14,707 nt of DNA from Anaerolineaceae bacterium UBA6105 (GTDB lineage Bacteria > Chloroflexota > Anaerolineae > Anaerolineales > Anaerolineaceae), in NCBI GenBank assembly GCA_002423495.1, contig DIWN01000088.1, positions 26,326 through 41,032 of the forward strand, written 5' to 3'. Each line of letters opens with the position of its first letter. The stretch's first letter is position 1. Positions 1 to 7,171 of this stretch are shown one piece after another. The notes under the pieces were generated by a model. It did no database searches. It was not told the DNA's origin and saw nothing but the letters and a program-made list of their open reading frames with translations. A program made the position numbers and the translations under genes.

Positions 1-1137
1 GGCGCCCAGCCAATGGCAATCACCATGAACGAGGGCGTGGGCTTGATCGTTGAGGTAGACCCGGAGCGCGCGAAGAAACGCCTGGATATGGGCTATGTGG
101 ACGTGGTCACGGACAATCTCGAAGACGCCATGACCCAGGTGGAAGAGGCTCTCGAACAGCAGATTCCAAAATCCATCGGGCTGATCGGTAATGCCGCTGA
201 TGTCTATAGCGAATTGCTACTGCGCGGGGTCATCCCGGATGTGGTCACCGACCAGACTTCTTCGCATGACCCGCTCTCTTATGTTCCGGATGGAATGAGC
301 CTGACCGCAGCCTGTCAACTGCGCCAGACTGACCCCGAAAAATACAGCAAACTCTCGCTAAAAACCATGGCAAAACATGTTGAGGCTATGCTGGGCATGC
401 AAAAGCAAGGGGCGATCGTCTTTGACTATGGCAACAACATCCGCCAGCGTGCCTTTGACCAGGGTGTAGAAAACGCGTTTGACTTCCCGGGCTTTGTGCC
501 GGCTTACATCCGCCCCCTCTTCTGCGAAGGCAAAGGGCCTTTCCGTTGGGTGGCACTTTCGGGTGACCCAGAGGATATCTACAAAACCGACCAAAAACTA
601 ATGGAACTCTTCCCTGAAGACGCCCACCTTCACCGCTGGCTGAAAATGGCAAAGGAACAGGTGCCTTTCCAGGGGCTACCTTCGCGCATCTGCTGGCTTG
701 GTTATGGCGAACGCGATGTGGCGGCTTTGGCTTTCAACGAAATGGTTGCTGATGGCACCCTCAAAGCCCCAATTGTGATTGGGCGCGACCACCTGGATGC
801 CGGCTCGGTGGCTTCGCCTAACCGCGAGACCGAATCTATGCTGGATGGCACCGATGCTGTCAGTGATTGGCCGATCCTCAACGCCCTGCTCAATACTGCC
901 AACGGTTCCACCTGGGTCAGCTTCCATCATGGCGGCGGCGTGGGCATTGGCTTCAGCCAGCACGCTGGGCAAGTAATTGTGGTCGATGGCACCCCTGAAG
1001 CTGCCAGGCGCCTCAAGCGTGTAATGGTGGGCGATCCCGGAACAGGCGTTATGCGACACGTGGATGCCGGTTACCCTGAAGCAATCAAATTTGCTAAAGA
1101 ACACGGAGTGAAAATTCCGATGATGCCCAAAGAATAA
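1..1137 (+). CDS. hutU: Urocanate hydratase (urocanase), C-terminal part
   Basis: Urocanase converts urocanate to imidazolonepropionate, the second step of histidine degradation, in the cytoplasm with tightly bound NAD+. The reading frame is open from base 1 and begins with GAQPMAITMN, matching the internal GAQP-(L/M)-A segment of the family, so the true start lies upstream. About 378 residues of a protein that is usually near 550 are present. The family signature FQGLPSRICW is seen at bases 667-696; its Cys (codon 691-693) corresponds to the conserved active-site cysteine. A second conserved stretch, WVSFHHGGGVGIGFSQHAG, lies near bases 910-970. The C-terminus ends naturally at TAA. No other hut gene is visible, so any hutH/hutI neighbours would be upstream. 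Two small membrane-protein genes follow within 10 bases and may be co-transcribed. Identification is secure; only completeness is uncertain. Confidence 0.95.
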   Translation, partial: GAQPMAITMNEGVGLIVEVDPERAKKRLDMGYVDVVTDNLEDAMTQVEEALEQQIPKSIGLIGNAADVYSELLLRGVIPDVVTDQTSSHDPLSYVPDGMSLTAACQLRQTDPEKYSKLSLKTMAKHVEAMLGMQKQGAIVFDYGNNIRQRAFDQGVENAFDFPGFVPAYIRPLFCEGKGPFRWVALSGDPEDIYKTDQKLMELFPEDAHLHRWLKMAKEQVPFQGLPSRICWLGYGERDVAALAFNEMVADGTLKAPIVIGRDHLDAGSVASPNRETESMLDGTDAVSDWPILNALLNTANGSTWVSFHHGGGVGIGFSQHAGQVIVVDGTPEAARRLKRVMVGDPGTGVMRHVDAGYPEAIKFAKEHGVKIPMMPKE

Positions 1138-1146
1138 TTGCAGCAG

Positions 1147-1518
1147 ATGAAAACGCGACGGTTTTTCTTCTTTCTTCTGGCAATCCTGATAGGGGCAGGG
1201 GCAGGGCTGGCCTTCGGCTGGACAATGATGCCCCCTGCTGCTCCAAAAGATGCCCCACTTGCCAGCCTGCGGGCAGACTTTAAGACTGACCTCGCGCTGA
1301 TGGTTGCGGAGGATTTTCAGACTGAACCGGACTCCATGCAGGCACTCACGCGGCTGGACAAATTGGATAATGGCGACCCCATCACCTTACTCGGCAATAG
1401 CATCCAGTACGCACAAGCAATTGCTTATCCTGAAGAGGACCTGGCATTGATGCGGGAATTGCTTAACGGTATTGATGCGGAAGTCTATTTGCAATGGAAT
1501 GCCAACAGGGTACCGTGA
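1147..1518 (+). CDS. Small membrane-anchored protein, paralogue 1 (unknown function)
   Basis: I do not recognise a characterised family. The protein has 123 residues: a short basic N-terminus (MKTRR), one glycine-rich hydrophobic segment (about residues 6-26, with small-residue spacing such as GAGAGLAFG), then a mostly helical acidic tail predicted to lie outside the membrane. The tail contains LRADFKTDLALMVAEDF and a later ALTRLDKL, similar to the next gene's REQIALAYAS and AMSRLELL. The frame also allows a TTG start at 1138 that touches the hutU stop, but no Shine-Dalgarno sequence supports it; ATG 1147 puts the basic residues directly before the membrane segment. The stop codon overlaps the next start (TGATG). 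Short tandem proteins of this shape are, to my knowledge, common in Anaerolineae. The role is unknown; a membrane scaffold or anchor is one possibility. Confidence 0.7.
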   Translation: MKTRRFFFFLLAILIGAGAGLAFGWTMMPPAAPKDAPLASLRADFKTDLALMVAEDFQTEPDSMQALTRLDKLDNGDPITLLGNSIQYAQAIAYPEEDLALMRELLNGIDAEVYLQWNANRVP

Positions 1519-1883
1519 TGGAAGCAAAAACCTCATCTCAAACCAATTGGTATTTGCTGACCGGGCTGGTTTTAGGTCTGGCTATCGGGCTGGTAATCTC
1601 CCTGCTCATCGCCCCGGCAGTCAACGCTGAAGCGCTGCCCCATGAATTGGATCAGGCAGGCATAGCTGTCTATCGCGAACAAATTGCCCTGGCATATGCC
1701 AGCAATCATGACCTCAGTCGGGCTATGAGCCGCCTGGAGCTGCTGCAGGATGCGGATCCGGCTGCGGCATTGATCGCGCAGGCTCAAACGGTAGTGGCGC
1801 AGGGCGGGCATGTGGAACTCTCGCGCGCCCTGGCGGAGTTAGGCACAGCTGTTCAACAACTTATAACACCCACAAGCCCCTAA
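1518..1883 (+). CDS. Small membrane-anchored protein, paralogue 2 (unknown function)
   Basis: 121 residues with the same plan as the preceding gene: a polar N-terminus, one hydrophobic segment at about residues 12-33 (YLLTGLVLGLAIGLVISLLI), then an alanine- and leucine-rich helical tail. The motif series YREQIALAYAS, AMSRLELLQDADP and a final helix match the order of the similar motifs in paralogue 1, which suggests a tandem duplication. The start is ATG 1518, which shares bases with the upstream stop (TGATG, 1516-1520) and has CAGGG upstream. This arrangement is typical of translational coupling and implies roughly matched expression of the two proteins. An in-frame ATG at 1494 lies inside the previous gene and is less likely. 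Function unknown. Confidence 0.7.
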   Translation: MEAKTSSQTNWYLLTGLVLGLAIGLVISLLIAPAVNAEALPHELDQAGIAVYREQIALAYASNHDLSRAMSRLELLQDADPAAALIAQAQTVVAQGGHVELSRALAELGTAVQQLITPTSP

Positions 1884-1902
1884 GGCTTGGCGGGCAATCA
1901 AG

Positions 1903-1926
1903 AAACCGGTGACGAACCGGTTTTTT
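1903..1926 (+). terminator. Rho-independent terminator after the hutU/small membrane protein unit
   Basis: An 8-bp perfect stem AAACCGGT (1903-1910) / ACCGGTTT (1916-1923) with loop GACGA runs into a T6 tract (1921-1926). It lies only 20 bases after the stop of paralogue 2 and about 30 bases before the ABC exporter start, so it ends the first unit or attenuates read-through into the exporter. Confidence 0.85.
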
Positions 1927-1955
1927 GCTGGAATTTATAGGAAACAGGAAAAGAT

Positions 1956-3836
1956 ATGCAAAATTTCTCCGCGCCTAACTTCAGGCGATCGCCCAATGAA
2001 AGAAAGAAGCCCAACGGTGGGATCAAAGGCGCCATCCGCGAAAACCTGGAGACATTGCGCAATACCCCCGAAGCCTTTCGACTGGTTTGGTCTGCCAGCC
2101 GCAGTAATACCCTGATCAGTTTTGGTCTGACGCCGATTTCCGCTCTTTTACCGGCAGCGCAGTCGTGGGTGGGGAAGATGATCGTAGACAGTATTCTTGG
2201 AGCGATCAATCAATCGTTGGACGTTGAAACGAGTTTGCGCCTGGTCTTGCCCTATGTGGCGGCTGAATTTGGGCTCTTACTGTTAAGCACTGTCTTAAAT
2301 TCGATCCGATACCTCTCTAATAGTGTTTTACAGTCCCAGTTGACCAATCACATCAACACCCTGATCATCCGGAAAGCAATCAGCCTTGATCTGCAGTTTT
2401 TCGAAGACCCTGTCTTCTATGACAACATGCAGAATGCCCGCCGGCGGGCTGACAGCTCGGCGCTTTCGATCATGAATGCCATCCTGCAAATTTTGCAGCA
2501 GACCATCACGCTGATTTCCCTGGTTGCCCTTCTGATTGGCTTCAGCCCCTGGCTGGCTGTGGTGGTGATCCTGGCAGCCATTCCCAACTTTATCTCCCGC
2601 GCGCGCTTTTCGGAAATGGCTTTTAGAGCCCTCACACGTCGCGCCCCCGAATCACGCCTGCTCAACTACATTGAAACCTTGTTGACCAGCAACGAAACTG
2701 TAAAAGAAATCAAACTTTTTGGTCTGGGTGAGCCGCTCCTGGCACGCTACCGCCAGCTATTTACCGCTTTTTTTGAGGAAGATCGGGAGATCTCCCGCAA
2801 AAATACCTTCGCGAGCTTTGGCTGGGGACTGCTCAGCAACCTGGCCTATTATGGCAGTTATGTGTGGGTCATCCTACGTGCCCTGGCACAAGCGATCACG
2901 CTCGGCGATATGACCATGTTCCTTTCTGTCTTTCGCCAGTCCCAACATTCCGTCCAGCAACTGCTCGAAAGCTTCAACCGGCTTTATGAGAGCAACCTCT
3001 ACCTCGACAATCTGCTGGACTACCTGAAGATCGAGCCAGTGTTGACTCTGCCGGAGAATGGCAAAATTGCACCCGCCCCGATCCAGGAAGGTATCCGGTT
3101 CAACAATGTTTCCTTCAGATACCCCGGTTCTGAGAAAATGGTGCTGCAAAACATCAACCTCTTCATCCCGCCTGGGGAGAGCATCGCGCTGGTGGGCTTA
3201 AATGGCGCAGGCAAAACCACGCTTATCAAGTTGCTCACCCGGCTATATGACCCGACTGAGGGGCAGATCCTGCTGGATGGGATCGACCTGCGCGAGTATG
3301 ACCTCAAAACCCTCCACCAGAGGTTTGGGGTTATCTTCCAGGACTATGTGCGCTACCAGTTCAGCGTGCGGGAAAACATCGGCTTTGGTCAGATCGAAGA
3401 CCTGGATGACAGTGAGCGCATTGAAAGCGCAGCCGAACACGGCGGAGCCGATGAGGTAGTGGCTGAACTGCCCCAGGGCTATGAGACCGTTTTGGGAAGG
3501 CGCTGGGAACGGGGTCAGGAACTTTCGGGCGGGCAGTGGCAAAAGATTGCCCTCTCGCGCGCCTTCATGCGCAAGGCAGAGGTGCTGATCCTGGATGAGC
3601 CGACCTCGGCGCTGGACGCGGAAGCTGAATACGAAATCTTCCTGCGCTTCCGCGAACTGATGGCAGGGCGCATTGCGGTTTTGATCTCCCACCGCTTTTC
3701 AACCGTGCGCATGGCGGATCGGATCGTGGTGCTCTTAGAGGGCAAAATCCACGAATTGGGCAGCCATGCTGAGCTGATGGCGCGCGATGGCGCCTACGCC
3801 CGGCTTTTCAACCTGCAGGCTGAGGGATATCGATAG
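1956..3836 (+). CDS. ABC exporter, fused transmembrane and ATPase domains
   Basis: A half-size ABC exporter (626 residues) expected to work as a homodimer in the cytoplasmic membrane, driving export of a substrate that the sequence does not reveal. An N-terminal polar tail of about 45 residues leads into a six-helix membrane domain (about residues 50-340). The nucleotide-binding domain shows Walker A GLNGAGKTT (414-422), a Q-loop VIFQDYVRYQFSVRENI, the signature LSGGQ (523-527), Walker B VLILDEPTSALD with catalytic Glu548, and the H-loop His579 in LISHRFSTVRMADRI. All catalytic residues are intact. ATG 1956 is preceded by CAGGAAAAG at good spacing. There is no peptidase domain and no adjacent peptide, lantibiotic or drug-resistance gene, so lipid, peptide and drug export all remain possible. 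A terminator lies immediately upstream, so it probably has its own promoter or depends on read-through. Confidence 0.93.
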   Translation: MQNFSAPNFRRSPNERKKPNGGIKGAIRENLETLRNTPEAFRLVWSASRSNTLISFGLTPISALLPAAQSWVGKMIVDSILGAINQSLDVETSLRLVLPYVAAEFGLLLLSTVLNSIRYLSNSVLQSQLTNHINTLIIRKAISLDLQFFEDPVFYDNMQNARRRADSSALSIMNAILQILQQTITLISLVALLIGFSPWLAVVVILAAIPNFISRARFSEMAFRALTRRAPESRLLNYIETLLTSNETVKEIKLFGLGEPLLARYRQLFTAFFEEDREISRKNTFASFGWGLLSNLAYYGSYVWVILRALAQAITLGDMTMFLSVFRQSQHSVQQLLESFNRLYESNLYLDNLLDYLKIEPVLTLPENGKIAPAPIQEGIRFNNVSFRYPGSEKMVLQNINLFIPPGESIALVGLNGAGKTTLIKLLTRLYDPTEGQILLDGIDLREYDLKTLHQRFGVIFQDYVRYQFSVRENIGFGQIEDLDDSERIESAAEHGGADEVVAELPQGYETVLGRRWERGQELSGGQWQKIALSRAFMRKAEVLILDEPTSALDAEAEYEIFLRFRELMAGRIAVLISHRFSTVRMADRIVVLLEGKIHELGSHAELMARDGAYARLFNLQAEGYR

Positions 3837-4078
3837 GGGTTGAAAGGGTAAGTAGAAACCCTGGCTATTTGCGCCAGGCAGTGAAAAGTGACCCCTGCCC
3901 GAAGCGTGAGAAAAATACCGTAAAACCGATACTTCCTGGAATAATGAGTACTTTATCACTAAATCCAAGGATGATTCTTATATGTAAGTTGTATAATTAG
4001 GGATGCATATCGAGAACATGCGGTCTTTACTCACTCAATAAAGCACTTTGATTTACTATAGTTCAACAAGGAGAGAAC
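3837..4078. other. Intergenic region with weak hairpin and possible panB promoter
   Basis: 242 bases without a credible gene. Just after the exporter an imperfect hairpin CCTGGC (3860-3865) / GCCAGG (3873-3878) is seen, but no T tract follows, so I do not call it a terminator. A TATAAT hexamer at 3992-3997 could be the -10 box for the panB unit, although no good -35 box stands 16-18 bases upstream. The last bases hold a clear ribosome binding site, AAGGAGAG, before ATG 4079. Confidence 0.4.
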
Positions 4079-4933
4079 ATGACTGAACAACGTAAGAAAT
4101 TGACACTTCCTGGTTTTTTTAAGAAAGCTTCTCAGGGTAAACCGATCACCTGGCTTACATGTTATGACTACCCCACAGCCTATTTTCAGGAACAGGCTGG
4201 GGTGGACATGATTTTGGTGGGTGACAGCCTTGGCATGACCATGCTTGGATATGACAGCACTTTGCCTGTCACGATGGATGATATGATCCGGCATGCGGCG
4301 GCTGTTCGGCGTGGGGCACCAAACACCTGGATCGTTGGAGATATGCCCTACATGACCTATCAGCCCTCAGTAGAATCAGCCATTATTAATGCCGGCAGGT
4401 TCATGGCAGAGGCCGGCTGCGATTCGGTCAAGTTGGAGGGCGGGGCGTCCATGGCGGATCGGATCAGGGGAATCGTGGACGCAGGCATCCCGGTCGTCGG
4501 TCATCTGGGTCTTACCCCTCAGAGTGTCAGCTCTCTGGGCGGATTCAAGCTTCAGGGCAAAAGTTCTGAAACAGCAAAGAAAATCGTAGATGATGCAAAG
4601 GCTTTGGAAGAAGCAGGCGTATTCATGATCCTGCTGGAAATGGTGCCGGATCGCGTGTGCCAGTTGATCACCGAACGCGCAAATGACTGCCTGATCATGT
4701 CGTTGGGTTCGGGCCCTGATGCGCACGGACAGCTGCTGATCTATCACGATGCCTTTGGGCTTTATCCTAAATTCAAACCTCGTATGGCGAAGGTGTTTGC
4801 TGAGGCCGGCACCGTCATTCGAGAAGGTCTGGAACTTTATGTAAAGGAAGTAACCGACAAAACTTTCCCGGCGCCCGAGAATTGGTTTGGAATGCCGGAT
4901 GACCAATACGACGATCTTCTTAAGATGTTGTGA
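4079..4933 (+). CDS. panB: PanB-type 3-methyl-2-oxobutanoate hydroxymethyltransferase
   Basis: PanB transfers a hydroxymethyl group from methylenetetrahydrofolate to 2-oxoisovalerate, giving ketopantoate, the first committed step of pantothenate and CoA synthesis. The 284-residue length fits the family (E. coli about 264). Residues matching the metal and substrate site are present: Asp49-Ser50 in LVGDSLG, Asp88, Lys118 and Glu120 in VKLEGG, His142 in GHLGLTPQSV, and Glu187 in LLEMVP. GGFKLQGK (154-161) is also typical. Unusually, the strongly conserved GIGAG turn before the GQ(I/V)L segment reads MSLGSG here (207-212), and the C-terminus carries a nonstandard NWFGMPDDQYDDLL tail. ATG 4079 has a strong AAGGAGAG site. 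The next gene starts 11 bases downstream and is unknown; no panC or panD is nearby. This could be the ordinary PanB or a PanB-like enzyme acting on another 2-oxoacid. Confidence 0.87.
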   Translation: MTEQRKKLTLPGFFKKASQGKPITWLTCYDYPTAYFQEQAGVDMILVGDSLGMTMLGYDSTLPVTMDDMIRHAAAVRRGAPNTWIVGDMPYMTYQPSVESAIINAGRFMAEAGCDSVKLEGGASMADRIRGIVDAGIPVVGHLGLTPQSVSSLGGFKLQGKSSETAKKIVDDAKALEEAGVFMILLEMVPDRVCQLITERANDCLIMSLGSGPDAHGQLLIYHDAFGLYPKFKPRMAKVFAEAGTVIREGLELYVKEVTDKTFPAPENWFGMPDDQYDDLLKML

Positions 4934-4944
4934 AAGGGGTAGTA

Positions 4945-6216
4945 ATGACAGACATACAAAAACGCTTGGAAATCCCCAAGGCTTACCTGGACGAAGTTAA
5001 TCAGGTTCTGCTCGATCGCAATAGCGAGGTGATGCAAAGATTCTTAGCCGTGGTGGCTAAATATGGCAGTCCGGAAGAGATCAATCGCAAACACGTTGAA
5101 TCACGGCGCCTGGAGAATTTGCTTGACCTGGTAGCAAAAAAATCCCCCCCAGCTGTTGATGACTTAAAGTGGCTGATGGAACAGCGGGATAAAGGCGCCT
5201 TTATCTCAGAAGAGGGTTATCGAATTCAAGTACTGGGTGATAAAGCGTACGATATTCAATTCAAAGATGAATACGCGGTTACATTGGAAGTTTCTGCGCT
5301 GCAGTACTTCCCATGGGTACGCGTGATGGCGGAGCAGGCTATCGCCCAAAAATCACTAGTGCCAGGACGGTTTATTTCTGTCAGGAAAATGAAAGAGTCT
5401 GAAGCTGATGGAGACCTCCCGGCGATTGTTGCCGCGCTGGACATTATTGGGGCATCTTTCGTTGAGACGTTGGACACCAAAGGCACCGATGGCTCCAATC
5501 CGCACCTGGGAGGTCCCGCAACGATTACCGGCTACTTTGGTGGGATTGGTCAGCCGAACGATCACGCGCTGATGTGGGTGGATGAATTCCTGTATTACTA
5601 CACCAATTACGGCGTTCAGCATGTGCTCAATTTCAACGCCGGCACTATTCTGTTGGGATTCATGCTCTACAAGCTTGGTGTGGATATCCAATTCAAAATA
5701 TCCGTGTATTTTGGATCCGATAATCCCTATCATGCCCTCTGGATCATGATCATGGCTAAACTGTTTGCGCGCGAAGATGGCACATCGCCACTAATTGGCT
5801 TTAATTGGTCAAATTCGATCAATAACGAAACCATGGAACTGACCGCGGATTTCCGCAAAGCGTTGGGTTTTGAAAATGTGATCCGTTTTGAGCATCACAT
5901 CACCGAACCCCAAAAGAGCATCGTGATCCAGCCTTACAACCGACGGGATGAGTTGGTTCAAATCGCCGACCATGTGGCCAATATTGCGGGAAAACATGAA
6001 GGGGGCGACCCCGAGGTGGACGTAACCCGCGCCCATCTATCCGATCTGTTGGATTATTTTAGAGATAAGGACGAAGTGATCCGCAGTGGAGATTGGGATA
6101 ATCTTTTGATCAATTACCTGGATAAAGTGGATGCGTGCAACCGCACAGCCAAAGCCTTGACTGAGCATGGTTTAAGCTTTGTGGCGGCAAAGAATTTACA
6201 CCACACCAAACCTTAG
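4945..6216 (+). CDS. Unrecognised 423-residue enzyme-like protein paired with panB
   Basis: I cannot assign this to a named family. The protein is soluble, with no signal peptide or convincing membrane segment. A helical N-terminal region (1-85) precedes a compact core rich in motifs that look catalytic: VPGRFISVRKMKE (139-151), VETLDTKGTDGSNPHLGGPATI (within 173-194), GYFGGIGQPNDHAL (196-209), NFNAGTILLG (229-238), FGSDNPYHALW (256-266), GFNWSNSINNETM (285-297), RFEHHITE (314-321), and a late KHEGGDPEVD (350-359). The density of Gly, Asn, His and acidic residues suggests an enzyme, perhaps a TIM-barrel type, but this is only an impression. The start is ATG 4945, with AAAGGGGT ahead of it; an in-frame GTG at 4930 overlaps the panB stop and is less likely. 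The 11-base gap to panB implies co-transcription and a shared pathway. A strong terminator follows. Confidence 0.8.
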   Translation: MTDIQKRLEIPKAYLDEVNQVLLDRNSEVMQRFLAVVAKYGSPEEINRKHVESRRLENLLDLVAKKSPPAVDDLKWLMEQRDKGAFISEEGYRIQVLGDKAYDIQFKDEYAVTLEVSALQYFPWVRVMAEQAIAQKSLVPGRFISVRKMKESEADGDLPAIVAALDIIGASFVETLDTKGTDGSNPHLGGPATITGYFGGIGQPNDHALMWVDEFLYYYTNYGVQHVLNFNAGTILLGFMLYKLGVDIQFKISVYFGSDNPYHALWIMIMAKLFAREDGTSPLIGFNWSNSINNETMELTADFRKALGFENVIRFEHHITEPQKSIVIQPYNRRDELVQIADHVANIAGKHEGGDPEVDVTRAHLSDLLDYFRDKDEVIRSGDWDNLLINYLDKVDACNRTAKALTEHGLSFVAAKNLHHTKP

Positions 6217-6238
6217 AGAAAGCATTCCAGTGAGTAGA

Positions 6239-6273
6239 AGTGGGGCAGCTGGCCAGCTGCCCCACTGTCTTTT
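6239..6273 (+). terminator. Rho-independent terminator after the panB unit
   Basis: A perfect 28-base palindrome (6239-6266, left arm AGTGGGGCAGCTGG) can fold into a stem of 11-12 bp with a small loop and is followed by GTCTTTTAT. It stands 22 bases after the stop of the unknown enzyme gene and is the strongest terminator in the window. Confidence 0.85.
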
Positions 6274-6353
6274 ATAAGCAATCTAATTCGCCTGGTTTAT
6301 TGGGGATGGATTTGCTTTGCAGGCTGAGAGAAGATCATTAGGCAAGCCTGTGC

Positions 6354-6380
6354 TTGAAGTTTCTATTTCCCGTGTAAAAT
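6354..6380 (+). promoter_or_regulatory. Candidate promoter of the methyltransferase gene
   Basis: TTGAAG (6354-6359) and TAAAAT (6375-6380) are separated by 15 bases, slightly short of the optimum. The -10 box ends only 7 bases before ATG 6388, so transcription would begin at or next to the start codon. An AGGGA sequence in this gap could instead serve as a ribosome binding site for a promoter further upstream. Confidence 0.35.
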
Positions 6381-6387
6381 AGGGAAC

Positions 6388-7131
6388 ATGCCTAACATTA
6401 TCCCCCAGGACCTGGAAAAAGCCGCGGTACGCGGCGAGCCTTCGCACGTCTGGCGTGCCGGGCAACAGCGGCGCTTTGCCATGCTCAAAGACACCGTTGG
6501 CGAACGTTTGCAGGGCAGCGTGCTGGTGGACGGCTGCGGAGTCGGGATGTACCTCGCGCGATTGGTGTCTGTCTCCGGGTTTGTGACTGGCATCGATATT
6601 GAATATCCGCGCGTGGTGGACAGCAGTGCCTTCACGCCAAACGTGCTGTGTGCTGCGGGAGAATACCTGCCGTATCAGTCCGAAAGCATGGATGTGGTCT
6701 TCAGCCACGAGGTACTGGAACATGTGCAGGATGATGCCATGGCGATCCGGGAGATGGTGCGCGTGCTCAAGCCCGGCGGGCGGATAGTGCTCTTTTGCCC
6801 AAACCGCGGATACCCCTTTGAGACCCATGGACACTACTGGAAGGGGAAATATCACTTCGGCAATACTCCCCTGATCAACTGGCTCCCACGTAAATTGCGC
6901 GACAAGCTTGCGCCGCATGTGGAAGTTTATACCCGCGCAGACCTGGCGAAGTTGTTTGCTGGCTTACCGGTGAAGTTCATCGAACGCCGCACAATTTTTG
7001 GGGCTTACGACAACATCATCGAACGCCGCCCCGTGTTGGGAAAATTCCTGCGCGGTTTGCTACAGGCACTGGAAAAGACTCCCTTGCAGCGGCTAGGACT
7101 ATCCCATTTTTGGGTGGTAGAGAAAGTTTAG
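6388..7131 (+). CDS. Class I SAM-dependent methyltransferase
   Basis: 247 residues with a Rossmann-type SAM-binding fold of the Methyltransf_11 kind. Motif I is VDGCGVGMYLARL (47-59; DGCGVG in place of the usual D-x-GCGTG), followed by GIDIE (68-72), whose acidic end would bind the SAM ribose. FSHEVLEHV (105-113) and VRVLKPGGRIVLFCPN (124-139) are standard later motifs. The C-terminal part (145-247) carries FETHGHYWKGKYH and basic helices, and probably selects the substrate, which cannot be predicted. The gene stands alone after the panB terminator and is convergent with the GH13 gene, 40 bases away. ATG 6388 is the first in-frame ATG of this open stretch and is close behind a -10-like box. 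Confidence 0.85.
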   Translation: MPNIIPQDLEKAAVRGEPSHVWRAGQQRRFAMLKDTVGERLQGSVLVDGCGVGMYLARLVSVSGFVTGIDIEYPRVVDSSAFTPNVLCAAGEYLPYQSESMDVVFSHEVLEHVQDDAMAIREMVRVLKPGGRIVLFCPNRGYPFETHGHYWKGKYHFGNTPLINWLPRKLRDKLAPHVEVYTRADLAKLFAGLPVKFIERRTIFGAYDNIIERRPVLGKFLRGLLQALEKTPLQRLGLSHFWVVEKV

Positions 7132-7171
7132 CAAACTTTGACGTTGCTAATCAAGCTAAAAAATTCCTGAA

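Noticed and set aside
1873..1889. Hairpin CAAGCC/GGCTTG over the stop codon of paralogue 2
   Set aside because: There is no T tract, and a far better terminator lies 14 bases downstream.
4376..4906. Open frame of 176 codons on the minus strand
   Set aside because: Antisense shadow of panB, with no ribosome binding site and no recognisable domain.
7123..7139. Hairpin AAAGTTT-AGC-AAACTTT as a terminator between convergent genes
   Set aside because: The stem is AT-rich with a 3-base loop, it overlaps the stop codon of the methyltransferase, and no T tract longer than three follows on either strand.
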